Positions 5,698-7,900 of a stretch of 7,900 bases of DNA are shown piece by piece; the stretch's first letter is position 1; each line of letters begins with the position of its first letter. The DNA lies in contig CANLHV010000053.1 in the NCBI GenBank assembly GCA_947490975.1, positions 1 to 7,900 on the forward strand, read 5' to 3'. The DNA is from Acidimicrobiaceae bacterium (GTDB lineage: Bacteria; Actinomycetota; Acidimicrobiia; Acidimicrobiales; Ilumatobacteraceae). The translations under genes were made by a program, and so were the position numbers. Below the pieces are notes generated by a model. The model worked only from the letters and a program-made list of their open reading frames with translations. It made no database searches and was not told the origin of the DNA.

Positions 5698-6738
5698 GTG
5701 ATTCGTGTAGCAATGTTCGCTGATACAACAACAACGATCGCTTGGGTGATTCTGCTCATTTCAGTTTTGGGTTGGGTCATTTATGGTCTTGGCAATTTGC
5801 GGTCATCGAAGCGTGAGGTTGGGGCAGAAATCAAACTTGCCGCTAATCGCAAACCTTATTACGACGACGATCGACTTGAGGGTGAAAAAATTCAACGTAC
5901 GCAATTGATTGGTCTGGCGTGTCTAGCAGTGACAACGATTGCGTTGCCTCTTTATTGGATTCTTGAGCCGGGTCGAATGGTTGGCGCCGAGAAAGAGTTT
6001 CAACATCAATTTGAAACTTGGGGCAGTGGGCTTTTTGCAACGACTGCCGACGGCGGCTACAACTGTGCAGGCTGCCACGGCGGCATGAAGGGTGGCGGCG
6101 GTGTAGCCACTTATGCAGTTTCAGATCCGAAAACTGGTCAAGTAAAGCAAGTCAACTGGAAAGCACCAGCAATCAACACAGTTTTCTATCGCTACAGCGA
6201 AGAAGAAGTTCGTTTTATTCTTGAGTACGGTCGGCCGTTTTCGCCGATGTCGGCATGGGGCTTAGTTGGTGGTGGCCCGATGAACGAGCAACAGATTCAA
6301 ACTGTTATCGAATACGTCAAGAGCATTGAAACTCCTCGTGATGAGAACGGCAGACTGCCAATCGAAAAACAACAAGAGATTCAAGCCGAGGCCGAGCGGT
6401 TAGTAAAAGCCGGCACATATTCTTCGCTGGGTGAAGCGTTGTTCAATTTAGATCTGGGTGGCGGCAACTATTCTTGCGCGCGTTGCCACACAAAAGGTTG
6501 GTCTTATGGTGAGCCAGAAATTACTGGTGGCGGTGCGTTGGGCCCGAACCTAACTGGTGGTTCAGCGGTTCGACAGTTTCCTCAACGCGACGCAATGATC
6601 GAGTTCATCAAGGGTGGCAGCGAATTCGGCAAGAAGTATGGCGAACAAGGTCAAGGTTCAGGTCGTATGCCCGCGTTTGGCTTGATGCTTAGCGACGAAC
6701 AAATCGGCGCGATTATTGATTACGTGAGAGGTTTGTAA
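5698..6738 (+). CDS. Dihaem cytochrome c subunit with two N-terminal membrane helices
   Basis: This is the cytochrome c subunit of the quinol-oxidising complex and accepts electrons from the Rieske cluster. It has 346 residues. Two membrane helices at about 12-32 and 70-88 flank a charged loop, which should be cytoplasmic. Two class-I haem domains follow outside: CAGCH (C123, C126, H127) with a likely methionine ligand M184 or M195, and CARCH (C260, C263, H264) with M324 in GRMPAFG. An EAERLVKAG-rich helical segment (about 222-245) joins the domains. It is analogous in job to the dihaem QcrC of other actinobacteria but differs in having two N-terminal helices. The start is GTG at 5698, immediately after the Rieske TAA, with GGGCGGA six bases upstream; an ATG at 5713 lacks a ribosome binding site. 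The haem sites are firm and the distal ligand of haem 1 is tentative. Confidence 0.93.
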   Translation: MIRVAMFADTTTTIAWVILLISVLGWVIYGLGNLRSSKREVGAEIKLAANRKPYYDDDRLEGEKIQRTQLIGLACLAVTTIALPLYWILEPGRMVGAEKEFQHQFETWGSGLFATTADGGYNCAGCHGGMKGGGGVATYAVSDPKTGQVKQVNWKAPAINTVFYRYSEEEVRFILEYGRPFSPMSAWGLVGGGPMNEQQIQTVIEYVKSIETPRDENGRLPIEKQQEIQAEAERLVKAGTYSSLGEALFNLDLGGGNYSCARCHTKGWSYGEPEITGGGALGPNLTGGSAVRQFPQRDAMIEFIKGGSEFGKKYGEQGQGSGRMPAFGLMLSDEQIGAIIDYVRGL

Positions 6739-6740
6739 AA

Positions 6741-7565
6741 GTGTTTGCTCTTCTCGCAGTCAATTTTGAGCCTCAACTTCGCGGAATAATCATCGTTGCC
6801 ATTGCTGTTGGCGTATTGATTGGCGGAACATATCTAGTAGTCGGCACAAACTTGGGTGCTCGCCTCGGATTTTTGGTCGTGTTGGCCGGCTTTTTCGGCT
6901 GGATGGCAATCATGGGAAGTATTTGGTGGGTCTATGGCATCGGACTTGTGGGTCGTGCACCGGCGTGGCAACCTGCTGAACCTACGACGATCGTGAGAAG
7001 TTCTGACTTGTTAGACGACGCTGAAATCATGCTCACTCCAATGCAACCATCAGGCGACGCAGTTGCCGATGCCGCAGCAGCATCAAGCGCTCTACAGAGT
7101 GAAGGTTGGTTGTTGTTGCAAGAGTCTGACCCGCGACGTGGACAAGCAGTTGCCTCAGCCGATGAAATTATTCAAAATCAAGCTGAAGAGTTTGCGCTCG
7201 GCGAATATCTGTCTGTCGGTGTTTACGACAAAGGTGGCGAGCGATGGCCGAAGATCAACGAGTCGCTTGACTTTTTTGCATTCTTTCACGAGCCGCATTA
7301 TTCGATTGTTGAAGTAGCGCCGATCGTGCCACAACGCGTCGAACCAGGTAGAGCACCAGCGAGACCTGTGGTTGACGAAACCCAGCCACATCGGTACGTA
7401 TATATGTTGCGTGATCTTGGCGCAAAACGGCAGCCGTCAATCTTTATCACGATCGGCTCAACGATCATCTTCTTGTTGCTATGTCGATTGTTGCACGTTC
7501 GAGACTTGCGTCTGCGCGAAAACATTAACGCAGATTCTGTTTCGCGTTCTTCAGCGAAGAGCTAA
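6741..7565 (+). CDS. Unrecognised membrane protein with a large central soluble domain
   Basis: I do not recognise the family. The product has 274 residues. Two hydrophobic helices (about 14-35 and 41-64) are joined by a short loop and followed by WWVYGIGLVG; then comes a soluble domain of about 165 residues (67-230) and a third helix (about 233-250) ending in a basic tail (HVRDLRLRE) that should be cytoplasmic. By the positive-inside rule the soluble domain would lie outside, beside the Rieske and cytochrome c domains. The domain contains acidic and Ala-rich stretches (about 87-120) and a FFHEPHYSIVEVAPIVP stretch (181-197). It has no haem-binding motif and one cysteine (C248) in helix 3. 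The start is GTG at 6741, two bases after the previous stop, with GAGAGG nine bases upstream. Its place between the cytochrome c subunit and nuoA suggests an accessory subunit or a link to complex I; this is inferred from position only. Confidence 0.75.
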   Translation: MFALLAVNFEPQLRGIIIVAIAVGVLIGGTYLVVGTNLGARLGFLVVLAGFFGWMAIMGSIWWVYGIGLVGRAPAWQPAEPTTIVRSSDLLDDAEIMLTPMQPSGDAVADAAAASSALQSEGWLLLQESDPRRGQAVASADEIIQNQAEEFALGEYLSVGVYDKGGERWPKINESLDFFAFFHEPHYSIVEVAPIVPQRVEPGRAPARPVVDETQPHRYVYMLRDLGAKRQPSIFITIGSTIIFLLLCRLLHVRDLRLRENINADSVSRSSAKS

Positions 7566-7568
7566 CCA

Positions 7569-7900
7569 GTGGGTCAGTATCTTCCGATTGTTGTTCTAAC
7601 AGTTCTGGCAATTGTTTTTGGCGTCGGGTCGCTTGTGGCATCAAAACTTTTGGCACCACGTCGGCCCAATACAGCCAAGCAAGCGCCATACGAGTGTGGC
7701 ATTGTGCCGAGCCTTGAAGCACCAGAACGGTTTCCGGTCAGTTTTTATGTAGTTGCGATGCTGTTCATTATGTTTGATATTGAAATTATCTTTGCCTACC
7801 CATACGCAGTTGCCAGCGAATCGTTGGGCGCCTATGGTTTTTACGAATTCGTGGCGTTTAGTGCCGTGTTTTTCGTGGCGTTTGTTTATGTAATTGCCCG
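7569..7900 (+). CDS. nuoA: NADH-quinone oxidoreductase subunit A (partial, right edge)
   Basis: This is a membrane subunit of complex I, beside the quinone-binding cavity. The visible 110 residues begin MGQYLPIVVL and show helix 1 (about 4-26); the conserved loop YECGIVPSLEAPERF (41-55) with C43, the cysteine of the ND3 switch loop; helix 2 with the FDIE motif (69-72); and most of helix 3 (about 89-110). Family members usually have about 120-140 residues, so only the end is missing. The start is GTG at 7569, three bases after the previous stop, with a weak GAAGAG upstream. The rest of a nuo operon probably follows. Its tight spacing to the preceding genes implies that complex I and the quinol:cytochrome c complex are transcribed together. 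Confidence 0.95.
   Translation, partial: MGQYLPIVVLTVLAIVFGVGSLVASKLLAPRRPNTAKQAPYECGIVPSLEAPERFPVSFYVVAMLFIMFDIEIIFAYPYAVASESLGAYGFYEFVAFSAVFFVAFVYVIA

Noticed and set aside
1..7900. Mobile elements, CRISPR arrays, tRNA or rRNA genes
   Set aside because: No transposase or integrase motifs, no regularly spaced repeats and no tRNA-like stems were seen; nearly all of the window is accounted for by respiratory genes.

Overview
The window holds a respiratory gene cluster, most likely from a moderate-GC member of the Actinomycetota, perhaps class Acidimicrobiia. This placement is inferred from gene content only: a geranylgeranyl-reductase-family flavoprotein of the kind found beside quinone and nuo genes in actinobacteria, a split b6-type cytochrome b, and GTG starts on four of the nine genes with a recognisable start codon. 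No taxonomic marker gene is present. No RNA gene, mobile element or CRISPR array is visible.

Layout. Positions 38-2155, minus strand: a membrane-anchored monohaem cytochrome c (GTG start at 2155), followed directly and in the same frame by a FAD-dependent geranylgeranyl-reductase-family enzyme, probably a menaquinone side-chain reductase. Positions 2156-2412: a divergent intergenic region with a TATAAT box facing the minus-strand genes and a 12-bp perfect palindrome just before the plus-strand operon. Positions 2413-7900, plus strand: eight tightly packed genes. These encode an unrecognised three-helix membrane protein, a 2[4Fe-4S] ferredoxin, the N-terminal (b6-like) half of cytochrome b, its C-terminal (subunit-IV-like) half, a Rieske protein with a twin-arginine motif, a dihaem cytochrome c with two membrane helices, an unrecognised membrane protein with a large soluble domain, and the start of nuoA, which runs off the right edge.

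How they fit together. The plus-strand core is a complete quinol:cytochrome c oxidoreductase of the split-cytochrome-b type, transcribed straight into what looks like a complex I operon. The quinone-tailoring enzyme and a second cytochrome c are transcribed divergently. Electrons would pass from NADH or another donor through complex I to menaquinone, then through haems b and the Rieske cluster to cytochromes c; no terminal oxidase is in the window.

Most notable points: (1) the divergent cytochrome c and the subunit-IV-like protein, which are unrelated folds, begin with nearly the same 20 residues, and 10 of those 20 codons differ only synonymously, so a peptide module appears to be under selection. 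A degenerate second copy lies inside the subunit-IV linker. (2) The flavoprotein has no ATG, GTG or TTG start that keeps its FAD-binding motif; the best candidate is an ATA codon with a well-placed Shine-Dalgarno. (3) A ferredoxin gene sits directly upstream of a b6-type cytochrome that keeps the cysteine used for haem c(n), which suggests, without proving, ferredoxin input to the complex. (4) Two unrecognised membrane proteins bracket the core and are candidates for new subunits.
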